From contig JAFUFK010000004.1 of the NCBI GenBank assembly GCA_017469925.1, positions 1-63,276 of the forward strand: a DNA stretch of 63,276 bases, in the 5' to 3' direction. The translations under genes were made by a program, and so were the position numbers. This document shows positions 20,149-29,227 of this stretch, piece by piece (within the stretch, counting starts at the first letter, position 1; each line of letters begins with the position of its first letter). This stretch comes from Bacteroidaceae bacterium (GTDB taxonomy: Bacteria; Bacteroidota; Bacteroidia; Bacteroidales; Bacteroidaceae). The notes under the pieces were generated by a model. The model had not been told where the DNA came from. It did not search any database and saw only the letters and a list, made by a program, of their open reading frames with translations.

Positions 20149-21792
20149 TTACTTAAAAATATGTTTGCCGTAGCGATAGCCGCCGAGGTCGAGCATCTCG
20201 CGGTCGAGCGACATGCGGCGACGGAAGTCGGAAAAATCTTTCAGCGACTGCTGCGTCCAACCTGCCTCTGCCACAGCCATCAGGCGAGGTAGGGCCAGGT
20301 ACTCGAGATACTCGGGCGTGGCCACCCACTCGCACCAGAATGTAGCCTGCACGCCCACATACCACTGGCAGAGCGACTCGGGGAGGTCCTGGGGCACGGG
20401 GACGTAGTTGTAGGTGCGCTCCACCGTGTCGTCGCCCTTACCAGCACCTTCGGGCTCGCCTGGGTCATCGCTTTGGCGGCGATTGATATAGTAACTGCCC
20501 GTGGCGGAGTGGATTTCGGTAACGACCGTCTCAAGGCCATTGTCAGCGGCCATACGGGCAGCCTTCTGACAGGGATACCACGAGAAAATGAGTGGATTGT
20601 GTTTCTTGACGCGGGCCAGGTCGCTCCCCTTGGCCGTGATGCTCTCGTTCCAGAGCAGGGTGCGCTTGCCGTGACTGGCCAGATGGTCGCTCATTTGTTC
20701 GGTGAAGCGGCTCTGAAGGGCACGAAAACCCTCCATTCCTTCTTCGGCAACGAGCTGTTGACATTGGGCATTGTGCTCCCACATCTCCGTGGGACATTCG
20801 TCGCCACCGAGGTGGAAGTAGGGACCGGGAAAGATTTCACAAAGTTCGTCGAGTATGTCCTTGACAAACTGGATGGCACGCGGATTGGCCACGTTCAACA
20901 CGTCGCGACTGACACCGCCCGTGGTCCACACCTCAACGGGGTGGTTGGGGTCGCAACCAAACTCGGGATAGGCAGCCAATGCAGCCACGAAGTGTCCGGG
21001 CATATCGACCTCGGGAATGACGGTGATGTGGCGCTGGGCACAGTACTCGACGATGTCCTGCATCTCCTGACGTGTGTAGAAGTAGGGACCATAGGGCTGG
21101 TTGGTCCAGTAGGTGCCACGCTCGAAGTCGGTGATGCGACAGTTGGGGGCCGTGGCACCAATGGTGGTCAGGCGGGGATAACGACGAATCTCGGCTCGCC
21201 AACCCTGGTCGTCGGTCAGGTGCCAGTGGAAGTAGTTCATCTTATAGGCGGCCATTAGGTCGATCATGCGCTTCAACTCCTTGACAGAGAAGAAGTGGCG
21301 ACTGACGTCGAGCATGAAACCACGATAGCGGAAACGGGGCTCGTCCTGAATATCGACGCAGGGCAAGGTATAGGTGCGACGAGGGTCGAAACGACGGGCC
21401 ATGACGTTGGCGGGAAGCATCTTCTTGAGCGACTGGAAGGCATAGAAGAAACCAGCCGCAGTGGTGGCCTCGACGAGTATGCCGTCCGGCTGGATGCGGA
21501 GGCGGTAACCCTCGGGATTGCAATCGGTAACGTGCTGCATACGCACGAGTCCCTCGCGCCTTCCCAAGGCTTGGGCCCCAAGGCCCGTAGCGGCATTAAG
21601 GTCGCTCACAAAACGTGCCGCCTCACGACTGAGGCTGTCGGGCAGGGCATCATAGGCCACGACAAGACCGGGGATGAGCCGGCACTGCCCCTCGCCCTGC
21701 TGCATAAACTTGGGGCGCGGAGTAAGGTTCTGGGCCATAAATATCGAGGCCTGAAAACCAACAAACATCAAAAAAAGAAGTCGCCTTATCAT
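20149..21792 (-). CDS. Beta-N-acetylhexosaminidase, GH20
   Basis: 547 aa, exported (signal peptide MIRRLLFLMFVGFQASIFMA). An N-terminal GH20b-like domain (residues about 20-150) precedes the barrel, which begins at YRGFMLDVSRHFFSVKELKR. The catalytic Asp-Glu pair is in YFHLGGDECPTEMW; MNYFHWHLTDDQGWR and IPEVDMPGHF are further family signatures. It releases terminal GlcNAc or GalNAc from glycans in the periplasm or at the surface. It sits 12 bases after a LolC/E-type gene and 6 before the maturase, so all are probably co-transcribed. Confidence 0.95.
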   Translation of the reverse strand: MIRRLLFLMFVGFQASIFMAQNLTPRPKFMQQGEGQCRLIPGLVVAYDALPDSLSREAARFVSDLNAATGLGAQALGRREGLVRMQHVTDCNPEGYRLRIQPDGILVEATTAAGFFYAFQSLKKMLPANVMARRFDPRRTYTLPCVDIQDEPRFRYRGFMLDVSRHFFSVKELKRMIDLMAAYKMNYFHWHLTDDQGWRAEIRRYPRLTTIGATAPNCRITDFERGTYWTNQPYGPYFYTRQEMQDIVEYCAQRHITVIPEVDMPGHFVAALAAYPEFGCDPNHPVEVWTTGGVSRDVLNVANPRAIQFVKDILDELCEIFPGPYFHLGGDECPTEMWEHNAQCQQLVAEEGMEGFRALQSRFTEQMSDHLASHGKRTLLWNESITAKGSDLARVKKHNPLIFSWYPCQKAARMAADNGLETVVTEIHSATGSYYINRRQSDDPGEPEGAGKGDDTVERTYNYVPVPQDLPESLCQWYVGVQATFWCEWVATPEYLEYLALPRLMAVAEAGWTQQSLKDFSDFRRRMSLDREMLDLGGYRYGKHIFK

Positions 21793-21804
21793 AATGCTAA
21801 ACTT

Positions 21805-23031
21805 TCAGTTTCTCAACATTCTCCTTACAGGATACCAAACGACAAGGGCGCTGACCAGCAGTACGGTCAGGAAGATGAGTACCAGGTCCCACACCTTGAC
21901 GACCACGGGATAGGCCTCGATGATGAACGAGCCCTCGCTTTGTCCCATCGAAATGAAGCCGTAGCGCTGCTGTAACCAGCAGAGAAAGACACCACCGGCA
22001 ATGCCCAGCAAGGCACCAAGCAGGCTTATCATATTGCCCTCGAAGATGAAGATACAACGCACGTCGGCAGGTGTGGCTCCGAGATTGCGCAGAGTGTCGA
22101 TGTCCTTCTGCTTGTCAATCATGAGCATCGACAATGAGCCCACGATGTTGAAACTGGCCACAAGGAGTATGAACGTAAGGAAGAGGTAAGCAATGAGTTT
22201 CTCTATCTTCATGATGCGGAAGACATCCTCCTGCTGTTCGTAGCGGTCGCTGACGACAAACTCCGGACCCAACTGGCGGGCAATGTCACGCTTGGCCCTG
22301 CGCAGGTTGGTGCCGGGCTGGAGGCGGAGTTCGACTTGTGAGATGCGTCCCGACTGATCGAAGAGGTGCTGGGCAAAACGGAGGGAGGTAAGGAGGTAAC
22401 TGGTGTCATACTTAGCCTGCTTGACCTGGAAGACGTAACCCGTGCTCATGAGTTCGTCGCTCGTGAAACTGCTCAACGGATTGCCCATGTTGACACGCTC
22501 GCCACGCTTCGGGGCATAAACCTGGAGGGGTGGGTCGAAGTCGGGCCGCAGGGCCAGCTGCAGGGCCAACTGGATGCCGGGGATTCCATACTCGAGCACA
22601 TCGGCCCGCAGGACAGGTCTCTCGTCGGTTTCGGGATAAAGCAGTCGGCCAAGGTTCATCTGCTCGGCAAAGTTATCGGCCATGCCCTTGATGGTTACGA
22701 CCACCTGTTTGCCACCACGCACAACCAAGGCCTGATCCTCGAGGCAATCGGTAGCCACAAGGACGTCGGACCGCTTGCGCAGGGCCACAAGTCGGGCATC
22801 TTTGGCCGCAATGGTTCGTCCCTCGCTGAGGGTGACCTTCAACTGTGGGTCAAAGTCTGTGAAGAGGTCGGCCACGAGGCCTTGAAAGCCATTGAAAACA
22901 CTGAGCGTACACACCATGGCCAACGTGGCGATGGCCACACCGCAGGCCGAAATGCCTGAGATGATGTTGATGGCATGGTGGCTCTTCCGCGAGAAGAGGT
23001 AACGCCAAGCGATGAAGGCTTTATAGTTCAT
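21805..23031 (-). CDS. LolC/LolE-type ABC transporter permease (FtsX/MacB family)
   Basis: 408 aa inner-membrane protein: helix at residues about 20-45 (INIISGISACGVAIATLAMV), a long periplasmic MacB-like domain, and three C-terminal helices (YLFLTFILLVASFNIVGSL, MISLLGALLGIAGGVFLCW, LVLIFLTVLLVSALVVW). This layout matches lipoprotein-releasing permeases. The ATP-binding partner LolD is not adjacent. The start codon overlaps the rbfA stop by one base (TAATG), so translation is coupled. Role: moving lipoproteins toward the outer membrane (family inference). Confidence 0.9.
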   Translation of the reverse strand: MNYKAFIAWRYLFSRKSHHAINIISGISACGVAIATLAMVCTLSVFNGFQGLVADLFTDFDPQLKVTLSEGRTIAAKDARLVALRKRSDVLVATDCLEDQALVVRGGKQVVVTIKGMADNFAEQMNLGRLLYPETDERPVLRADVLEYGIPGIQLALQLALRPDFDPPLQVYAPKRGERVNMGNPLSSFTSDELMSTGYVFQVKQAKYDTSYLLTSLRFAQHLFDQSGRISQVELRLQPGTNLRRAKRDIARQLGPEFVVSDRYEQQEDVFRIMKIEKLIAYLFLTFILLVASFNIVGSLSMLMIDKQKDIDTLRNLGATPADVRCIFIFEGNMISLLGALLGIAGGVFLCWLQQRYGFISMGQSEGSFIIEAYPVVVKVWDLVLIFLTVLLVSALVVWYPVRRMLRN

Positions 23032-23363
23032 TACTTTAAAAGTTCGTCGATGTGCTCGGCATAGTCGAGCGAGTCATCGACAAAGAACTTGAGTTCGGGG
23101 ATGATGCGCAACTGATGACGCATGCGAGTGCCCAGGTCGAAGCGAAGTTGGCGCTGGTTGGCCGTGATATTGCCCACAATCTCCTCGGCGCGCTCGCTGG
23201 GGAACACACTGAGATAGACGCGACAGACACTCATATCGGGACTGATGCGGCACTGGCTCACCGTGACGATGACACCACGCATCAGACGTGTCTGGGCAAC
23301 GAAGATTTCGCTCAGTTCCTTCTGTATCAGGCGGGCAACCTTATTTTGTCTTGTACTGTCCAT
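23031..23363 (-). CDS. rbfA: Ribosome-binding factor A
   Basis: 110 aa KH-like protein that binds the small-subunit pre-rRNA and helps late 30S maturation. RQNKVARLIQKELSEIF at the N-terminus, VTVSQCRISPDMSVCRVYLS in the core, and RIIPELKFFVDDSLDYAEHI at the C-terminus are the family hallmarks. Four bases separate it from the upstream methyltransferase; its stop overlaps the next start. Confidence 0.96.
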   Translation of the reverse strand: MDSTRQNKVARLIQKELSEIFVAQTRLMRGVIVTVSQCRISPDMSVCRVYLSVFPSERAEEIVGNITANQRQLRFDLGTRMRHQLRIIPELKFFVDDSLDYAEHIDELLK

Positions 23364-23367
23364 AATT

Positions 23368-24003
23368 TCACTTTTTCCTTATTAATGTTAATCCGTCGCG
23401 GACGGGAACGATGACTTTCTCGACGCGCTGGTCGTGGGCTAGGAGGTCGTTGAAATGCTTAATGCCCAAGGTCTGGAGGTCGCTCTCGCGAGTGTCGGTC
23501 TCCACGACGTGGCCGTACCAGAGCGTATTATCGACCAAGATGAAACCACCCTCGCGCATTCGGGGTAAGAGCATTTCGTAGAACTCGGTGTAGTGGCGCT
23601 TGTCGGCATCGACGAAAGCCATATCAATATTACGAAGGTCCATCTCGGGGATGAGTTGAAGGGCGTCGCCGATGTGGAACTGGATGCGGTCGCTGTAGCC
23701 GGAGCCTTCTATCCAGGGACGGGTGAAATCCTCCTGTTCGTCATAGACCTCGAAGGTGTGGAGGATGGCCCCCTCGTCGAGTCCCTCAGCAATGCAAAGG
23801 GCCGAATAACCGCTGAAGGTGCCCAGCTCGACGGCCAGGTGAGGCCGTATCATGCGGGTGAGCATCTTAAGCAAGCGACCCTGAACGTGACCACTTGCCA
23901 TTTGTCCGTACGACAAGCGCAACTGCGTGTCGCGATACAGACGGTGCAGATAGTCACCCTCGGGGTCGATGTGCTGACGGATGTATTCGTCGAGGTTATC
24001 CAA
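23368..24003 (-). CDS. SAM-dependent O-methyltransferase (YrrM/caffeoyl-CoA type)
   Basis: Class I methyltransferase with AVELGTFSGYSALCIAEGL (SAM site), MAFVDADKRHYTEFYE (metal/SAM acid) and GGFILVDNTLWYGHVV. The open frame extends to 24102, but the conserved part begins LDNLDEYIRQHIDPEGD and no ATG precedes it. The best start is TTG at 24001-24003, overlapping the aroQ stop as TTGGATAA, giving 211 aa. Upstream codons would read through the 3' end of aroQ in another frame and are not conserved in character. Substrate unknown; some relatives modify tRNA U34. Confidence 0.85.
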   Translation of the reverse strand: MDNLDEYIRQHIDPEGDYLHRLYRDTQLRLSYGQMASGHVQGRLLKMLTRMIRPHLAVELGTFSGYSALCIAEGLDEGAILHTFEVYDEQEDFTRPWIEGSGYSDRIQFHIGDALQLIPEMDLRNIDMAFVDADKRHYTEFYEMLLPRMREGGFILVDNTLWYGHVVETDTRESDLQTLGIKHFNDLLAHDQRVEKVIVPVRDGLTLIRKK

Positions 24004-24418
24004 GGAATCCCTCCAGTGCCAGACGATAGGAATCGAGGCCAAAGCCAACCACCACACCCTTGCATGCTGGAGAAATCCGACTCGTATGGCGGAATTCCTC
24101 ACGGGTATAGACGTTAGAGATGTGGACCTCTATGACGGGCGTGCTGATGGCCTTAATCGCATCGTATATGGCATAGCTCGTGTGGGTGTAGGCACCAGCA
24201 TCGAGGATAATACCGTCGAACTTGCCGAAGCCTGCCTCATGCAGTTTGTCGATGAGGGCACCTTCCATGTTGCTCTGGAAATAGTCGATGCGCTCACCAG
24301 GATAGCGCTCACGCAACTTTTCGAGGTATCCCTTGAAGTCGTGCACACCGTAGATTTCTGTCTCCCGCTTCCCCAGCAAATTGAGGTTCGGGCCGTTCAT
24401 GATGAGGATTCTTTTCAT
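23996..24418 (-). CDS. aroQ: 3-dehydroquinate dehydratase, type II
   Basis: 140 aa, third step of the shikimate pathway (3-dehydroquinate to 3-dehydroshikimate). Characteristic start MKRILIMNGPNLNLLGKRE with the catalytic Tyr in ETEIYG, then FQSNMEGALIDKLHE, LDAGAYTHTSYAI and VEVHISNVYTREEFRH. The frame is open 33 codons upstream, but the family begins at this ATG. First gene of the minus-strand operon and directly behind a well-formed promoter. Confidence 0.97.
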   Translation of the reverse strand: MKRILIMNGPNLNLLGKRETEIYGVHDFKGYLEKLRERYPGERIDYFQSNMEGALIDKLHEAGFGKFDGIILDAGAYTHTSYAIYDAIKAISTPVIEVHISNVYTREEFRHTSRISPACKGVVVGFGLDSYRLALEGFLG

Positions 24419-24442
24419 AGTATTTGAAAGTTTAGATGCAAA

Positions 24443-24473
24443 CAAAGATAGTACAAAGCAATTGAAACACAAA
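24443..24473 (-). promoter_or_regulatory. Promoter of the aroQ operon
   Basis: On the minus strand, TTTG at 24473-24470 and TATCTTTG at 24450-24443, spacer 19 bases. It fits the Bacteroidota consensus and lies 24 bases before the aroQ ATG. Confidence 0.82.
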
Positions 24474-24503
24474 AATTTTTCTCTTTTTTTTGGTTTAACT
24501 GCC

Positions 24504-26783
24504 TCACTTGATAACAATAATGCGGCTGACTACGGCCTTCTTGCCGTCCTGAGTGTTGGCTACGACATGATAGACACCACTGGAGACGCGGCGACCATGT
24601 TTATCGTGTCCGTTCCAGGTCAGGGTACCGCCGTTCGACACTCCGTTCCATACGAGCTGACCCGTCGAAGAGAGAATCTTCACCTCACCGTCCATCGTCA
24701 GTCCGCGGATGGCAATGGGGCCTGTATAGTCGGGCCGCACGGGGTTGGGATAAGCTACAACGTCGCCGCCACGCAACTCCTCTTCGGCTTCGGTGGCATC
24801 GCTTACGTAGGAGCAGAGCCCTTGGTCGGTACCTATCATGACGAGGCCTGTGGCAGGATGGATGGCCAGGCACTGAATATTGTTGCTGAGCAGGGGAGAG
24901 TCGTCAGACTCGAAGTGCTGGAGGAGTTCCTGCCCGTCGGCACTGACGAGATAGAGTCCGTTGCTGCTGGTACCCACCCACTTGCGGTTGGCCCCATCGA
25001 CGGCAATGCACGTAATGGCCACACCCGAGAGCAGGTAGTCGGCCAGGCCGCTGCCGTCGTTACGGGCAATCTTTATCTGTTCGAACTGGAAGTTGCTGTC
25101 GAAAAACTCGGTGGGGTCGTTGATGACGAAGAGACCTGCATCGCAACCACACCAGACGCGACCATCCATGTCCTCTGCCATGCAGAAGAATCGGTCGGGG
25201 CTGTACGAGGTGCCGTCCTGGTTGATGATGGTCGAGCGCAACTGGTGCTTGTCGTCGCGCACAGTGTTCAGGGTACCGTTGGTATGGAAACCAAAGAAGC
25301 CACGCCCTTCAACACGACGGCTGACGAGGAACTTCACGCCCGAGGTGGTAAACAGGTAGTCGTCGAGAATCGAGGTGCCCTTTATCTCATCGTAATAGAG
25401 CGAGAGCCAGCGGCCGGAGGGTTGCAGGATGCGCACGATGGTGTCGGTCTCCTGGTTAGCCATCCAGAGGTTGCCCTCGTCGTCGTATTGCAGGCTGGCA
25501 CAGCCCACATAGTTCAGTCCGTAGTTATTGATTTGCTGCAAGGGACTGTTGTCGCTATTGTAGAGGCCGACGAACTTTCCATCGCGGTACTCATAGAGTC
25601 CCGTACGATAGTTGCTGGCATAGTGGTGCGAGGGGTCGTTGGGGTCTTGTACCACGTTGGTCGTGTTCCAGCAGTGCAGTGCGGGGTATTGTTCGGCAGG
25701 CGTCTGCTCGTCGAAGTTGGTCCACACTCCGTCCTCGTAGTACATGGCCGTAGCAGGGTTGTAGATGGCATAGGGTGTATTGATGCCCCCCGCCACGAGC
25801 AGGCGGTCGTCGACGTACTGCATGCGATAGAAGAGGTCGCGCACGGGGCTGTTGGGACGGATGGAGCCCACCGATTCGGCGAAAGTATCGCCACTGAGTC
25901 GATATCCCTTCAGTCCGTCGAGTCCCTCGCTGACCCAATAGGTGTTGCCGCCATACGAGACAGACTGCCACGTAGCGGTCTCCTGCTCAACGACTTGCTG
26001 ACCCGATGCCGTCTGCACATAGACCTTCGAGGCCGTCATGTATATCAGTTGGTCGCCGCTCGTCGTCAGGTAGGTCACCCCGTCGAGGAGGCTTACCATC
26101 CTCGTTCCTTCGAGGCGATAGAGGCTCGTGCCGCGCAGGACATATACCTCGTTGTTAAACACCAGTATGCGATTGAAGTATCGGCTCCAAGTCGAAGCCT
26201 TCTCCCAGTTCGTAAGCAGGTGCAGGTCGGCCGTGCCAGAACGATAGATGCCCTCGTCAGTAGCAATGAGTATGGTGCCGTCCTTTGCCGTCAGCGCCTC
26301 CACCTCGACGCCCAGCCGATAGGTATCGCGGATGACGCCTTCCTGCATATCGACCGTGAAGAATCCAAATCCCGTGCCCACGTAAGCCATCGTGCCATCG
26401 ATGGAGAGGCAGTTGACGGTGCGGTTGTTGAGCGTGCTCTCCTTCAGGCTCGAGAGATTCTGCACGTTGTCGTCGAGGTCGAGCAAGTCGATGTTGCCAT
26501 TGTCGTAAATGAGTATCAGACGCTTGGCGGCAGCACTATAGTCGATATACTGGATATGGATGTCGTTGAGGTCGTTCATGCTGTCGTAGGTGCGCACCGA
26601 CGTGTCGTCGGCATCGTAGCAGAGCAGATGACCGCTGGCAACGCCATATACACGATGTCCGACGGCCACATTCTGCGTAGCCACACCAAACGAGGGATAG
26701 ACCTGCCACTCACCGATTTGCTGAGCCGAAGCACTCAGGCCCAGCAGCATCGCGAACAGGAAGAAAAGTTTTTTCTTTCTCAT
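24504..26783 (-). CDS. porZ: PorZ-like type IX secretion system beta-propeller protein
   Basis: 759 aa with signal peptide MRKKKLFFLFAMLLGLSASA. Most of the chain is a run of beta-propeller blades of the two-component-regulator-propeller kind (short repeats such as DLHLLTNWEKASTWSRYFN, GNLWMANQETDTIVRIL, IAVDGANRKWVGTSSNGLYL). The C-terminal about 80 residues (VVAYPNPVRPDYTGPIAI... GVYHVVAN... VVSRIIVIK) form a type IX sorting domain. Length and layout match PorZ, an outer-membrane surface component that helps attach cargo to A-LPS. The start overlaps the rdgB stop by 4 bases. PorU, PorV and PorQ are not in this window. Confidence 0.82.
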   Translation of the reverse strand: MRKKKLFFLFAMLLGLSASAQQIGEWQVYPSFGVATQNVAVGHRVYGVASGHLLCYDADDTSVRTYDSMNDLNDIHIQYIDYSAAAKRLILIYDNGNIDLLDLDDNVQNLSSLKESTLNNRTVNCLSIDGTMAYVGTGFGFFTVDMQEGVIRDTYRLGVEVEALTAKDGTILIATDEGIYRSGTADLHLLTNWEKASTWSRYFNRILVFNNEVYVLRGTSLYRLEGTRMVSLLDGVTYLTTSGDQLIYMTASKVYVQTASGQQVVEQETATWQSVSYGGNTYWVSEGLDGLKGYRLSGDTFAESVGSIRPNSPVRDLFYRMQYVDDRLLVAGGINTPYAIYNPATAMYYEDGVWTNFDEQTPAEQYPALHCWNTTNVVQDPNDPSHHYASNYRTGLYEYRDGKFVGLYNSDNSPLQQINNYGLNYVGCASLQYDDEGNLWMANQETDTIVRILQPSGRWLSLYYDEIKGTSILDDYLFTTSGVKFLVSRRVEGRGFFGFHTNGTLNTVRDDKHQLRSTIINQDGTSYSPDRFFCMAEDMDGRVWCGCDAGLFVINDPTEFFDSNFQFEQIKIARNDGSGLADYLLSGVAITCIAVDGANRKWVGTSSNGLYLVSADGQELLQHFESDDSPLLSNNIQCLAIHPATGLVMIGTDQGLCSYVSDATEAEEELRGGDVVAYPNPVRPDYTGPIAIRGLTMDGEVKILSSTGQLVWNGVSNGGTLTWNGHDKHGRRVSSGVYHVVANTQDGKKAVVSRIIVIK

Positions 26784-27391
26784 AATGTATCTTTTTCGTA
26801 ACCCGAGGTCAGGAACTCTGCTAACTTCTGCGTAGCCCTGCCGCGGTGGCTGATGCGGTTTTTCTCTTCGGGCCCCATCTGGGCAAAGCTCAATCCCGTC
26901 TCGACGGGGGCAAAGATGGGGTCGTAGCCAAAGCCGTCGGTACCCATCTTCTCATGCAGTATTTCCCCCTCGACAATACCTTCGAACAGCCTTTCCTCGC
27001 CATTCTTTATCAGGGCAATAGCCGTACGGAAGCGGGCCCGGCGTGTCGTGGCGTCCTTCAGTTTGTCGAGCAGACAGCGGATGTTGGCTTCGGCGTCGTG
27101 GCTTTCGCCATATCCGTTCATGGCTCCGAAGCGGGCGGTGTAGATGCCTGGCGCACCGTCGAGGGCATCCACCTCGAGTCCCGTGTCGTCGGCAAAGCAG
27201 TCCATGCCGTAATGTTCGGCGATGTAGCGCGCCTTCTGCAAGGCATTCCCCTCGAGCGTGTCGGACGTCTCGGGAATGTCCTCGTGGCAACCGATGTTGC
27301 TCAGTCCGAGCACCTCGAAGCGTCCGTCCAGTATCTGTCGGATTTCGCGCAACTTGTGCTCGTTGTTCGTAGCCATTATTATCTGTGTCAT
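26780..27391 (-). CDS. rdgB: Non-canonical purine NTP pyrophosphatase (RdgB/HAM1)
   Basis: 203 aa. Removes ITP, dITP and XTP from nucleotide pools. IIMATNNEHKLREIRQIL is the nucleotide-binding start, CFADDTGLEVDALDGAPGIY and YTARFGA follow, and GFGYDPIFAPVETGLSFAQM and ISHRGRATQKL complete the family set. Two in-frame ATGs exist (MTQII and MATNN); the first overlaps the YitT stop by 4 bases and was kept. Translationally coupled on both sides. Confidence 0.96.
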   Translation of the reverse strand: MTQIIMATNNEHKLREIRQILDGRFEVLGLSNIGCHEDIPETSDTLEGNALQKARYIAEHYGMDCFADDTGLEVDALDGAPGIYTARFGAMNGYGESHDAEANIRCLLDKLKDATTRRARFRTAIALIKNGEERLFEGIVEGEILHEKMGTDGFGYDPIFAPVETGLSFAQMGPEEKNRISHRGRATQKLAEFLTSGYEKDTL

Positions 27392-28308
27392 CCTTTTTTT
27401 ATTTTGTCGAATCCTTCGCCAAAGACACCCTCCACGTTGCTCATCGTCACGAAGGCCCGCGGATCGATGATGCGAATGAGTTGGAAGATGAGCCGGCTCT
27501 CTTGCTTACGGGCCATGATGAGGAGCACGTTGCGATGTTCCTTGCTGTACCAGCCTTCGCCGTGCAGGACGGTCACGCCGCGGTCCACCTTATCGTTGAT
27601 GGCCTGGGCTATCTCGGCATACTTCTCGGAGATGATGGTGAACTGCACGCTCTGTCGGGCACCGTTGACCACGTAATCGACCACATTGATGCTCAGGAAC
27701 AGGGCCAGGTAGCAGGTGACCAGCGTCTCCAGGTCGTGATAGATAAACCACGACGTGCTGACGATGAAGATGTCGATGCTCAGCATGATGCGTCCGAGCG
27801 ACATGTTGCGGTATTTGTTTATCGTGAGCACGATGATGTCCGTGCCGCCCGTCGAGCCACCGGCCAAGAATACGATGGCCAGTCCCAGTCCCTCCAGCAT
27901 ACCGCCGATGACGGCTGCCATGAAGCGCTGGTCGCCGATGATGCGTATCAGTTGTTCCTGTCCGTCGGGACCGATTTCGGTCAGGTAGTTCTCCTGGATG
28001 AATTCAATCATGAACGACGCGGCTATGGTGGCAATCAGCGTGCGCAGGCAGAAGCGCCACCCCAGCGAGTAGAGTCCCAGGAGCAGCAGTCCGGTGTTGA
28101 TGATGAAGTACGACCAGCCGGCATGGAAGCCCGTCATGTAATAGATGAAGGCCGAGATACCGCTCACGCCGCCCGTCAGCAGTTGATAGGGCAGCATGAA
28201 ACAGGTGAACGCAAGGGCAAAAATCGTCAGTCCCAGCGCTATCTTCAGGTAGGTGAAGACGATTTCCCTTATGATAATACTCTTTTTGTTGCTTTCTGTG
28301 TTTTCCAT
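27388..28308 (-). CDS. YitT family membrane protein (DUF161/DUF2179), copy 1
   Basis: 306 aa. Four to five N-terminal helices carry the family motifs (TGGVSGISAFIYYMTGF, GGSTGGTDIIVLTINKYRNM) and the C-terminal cytoplasmic DUF2179 domain includes HGEGWYSKEHRNVLLIMARK and IDPRAFVTMSNVEGVFGEGF. Function is unestablished. A second, clearly paralogous gene lies 21 bases upstream, indicating tandem duplication. It overlaps rdgB by 4 bases. Confidence 0.92.
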   Translation of the reverse strand: MENTESNKKSIIIREIVFTYLKIALGLTIFALAFTCFMLPYQLLTGGVSGISAFIYYMTGFHAGWSYFIINTGLLLLGLYSLGWRFCLRTLIATIAASFMIEFIQENYLTEIGPDGQEQLIRIIGDQRFMAAVIGGMLEGLGLAIVFLAGGSTGGTDIIVLTINKYRNMSLGRIMLSIDIFIVSTSWFIYHDLETLVTCYLALFLSINVVDYVVNGARQSVQFTIISEKYAEIAQAINDKVDRGVTVLHGEGWYSKEHRNVLLIMARKQESRLIFQLIRIIDPRAFVTMSNVEGVFGEGFDKIKKG

Positions 28309-28329
28309 TTTTGTCTTTCTCCTCCGACG

Positions 28330-29226
28330 TTATTTTATTCGGTTGAAGCCCAGTCCATAGACGCCCTCCACGCGGCTCGTCGAGACGAAGGCCGCCGGGT
28401 CCACCTCCTGTATGAGTCGCAGGACGTTGATGTGCTCGTGGCGATGCACCATCAGTATCATCACGTTCATCGGGGCATGGCTGTAGCAACCCTCACCGTT
28501 CAGTTGGGTCATCGTGTGCCCTGTATGTTCGCGGATGACGCGGCTCAGCAGCTCACCCTTCTGGGTCATGATGATGAGTTGCACATCCTGCTTGGCCGAG
28601 TTGATAATCATGTCGGCGGCATAGGTGTAAACGAACAGCGTGACGTAGCCGAACACCACCATGCGCCAGTCGTGGAAGATGAACCAACAGGAGCCGATGA
28701 CCAAGAGGTCGAGGTACAGGAGTACGCGGCCGAACGAGATGGGCTTGTACTTATTCACGATGGCGGCCACGATGTCCCAGCCACCCGTGACACCTCCCGA
28801 GAGGAAGCACAGTCCGACGCCCAGTCCGTTGATGAGGGCTCCCAGCACGCAGGCCATCGTCGATTCGCCCGGACCCAGTATCTGGATGAGCTGGCCGTCG
28901 GCACCCGTCATCAGGCGCTGGCCTATCTCCAGGAAGAAGGCCATCGAGACTACGGCATAGCCCGTCTTCAGCGTAAACTTCCACCCCAGTTGCCACAGGG
29001 CAAACGAGAGCAGGATGCCGTTACCGATCAGCACGGCCAGACTCATGGGGAAACCCGTGGCATAGTACAGGATGGAGCACACGCCGACCCATCCGCCCGT
29101 CGGGATGTGATAGGGCAGCAGGAAGACGGTCCACCCGGCCATGTACAGGGCCATACCGAAATTAAGATACAGGAAGTCTTTCGAGAACTCCCATGCCCTG
29201 CGCAGGGCTTTGTTAGGCTTTGGCAT
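28330..29226 (-). CDS. YitT family membrane protein (DUF161/DUF2179), copy 2
   Basis: 298 aa paralogue of the next gene downstream: same helices, PTGGWVGVCSILYYATGF and SGGVTGGWDIVAAIVNKYK, and the same C-terminal domain with LNGEGCYSHAPMNVMILMVH and DPAAFVSTSRVEGVYGLGF. The key glycine motifs of copy 1 are kept, so neither looks decayed. The stop of leuS is 1 base away, so leuS, both YitT genes, rdgB and porZ form a tight run. Confidence 0.92.
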   Translation of the reverse strand: MPKPNKALRRAWEFSKDFLYLNFGMALYMAGWTVFLLPYHIPTGGWVGVCSILYYATGFPMSLAVLIGNGILLSFALWQLGWKFTLKTGYAVVSMAFFLEIGQRLMTGADGQLIQILGPGESTMACVLGALINGLGVGLCFLSGGVTGGWDIVAAIVNKYKPISFGRVLLYLDLLVIGSCWFIFHDWRMVVFGYVTLFVYTYAADMIINSAKQDVQLIIMTQKGELLSRVIREHTGHTMTQLNGEGCYSHAPMNVMILMVHRHEHINVLRLIQEVDPAAFVSTSRVEGVYGLGFNRIK

Positions 29227-29227
29227 A

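Noticed and set aside
24381-26801. Plus-strand open frame of 806 codons opposite porZ
   Set aside because: It is the reverse shadow of porZ: the minus-strand frame has a signal peptide, propeller repeats and a sorting domain, while this one gives Val/Glu/His-rich sequence with no recognisable domain.
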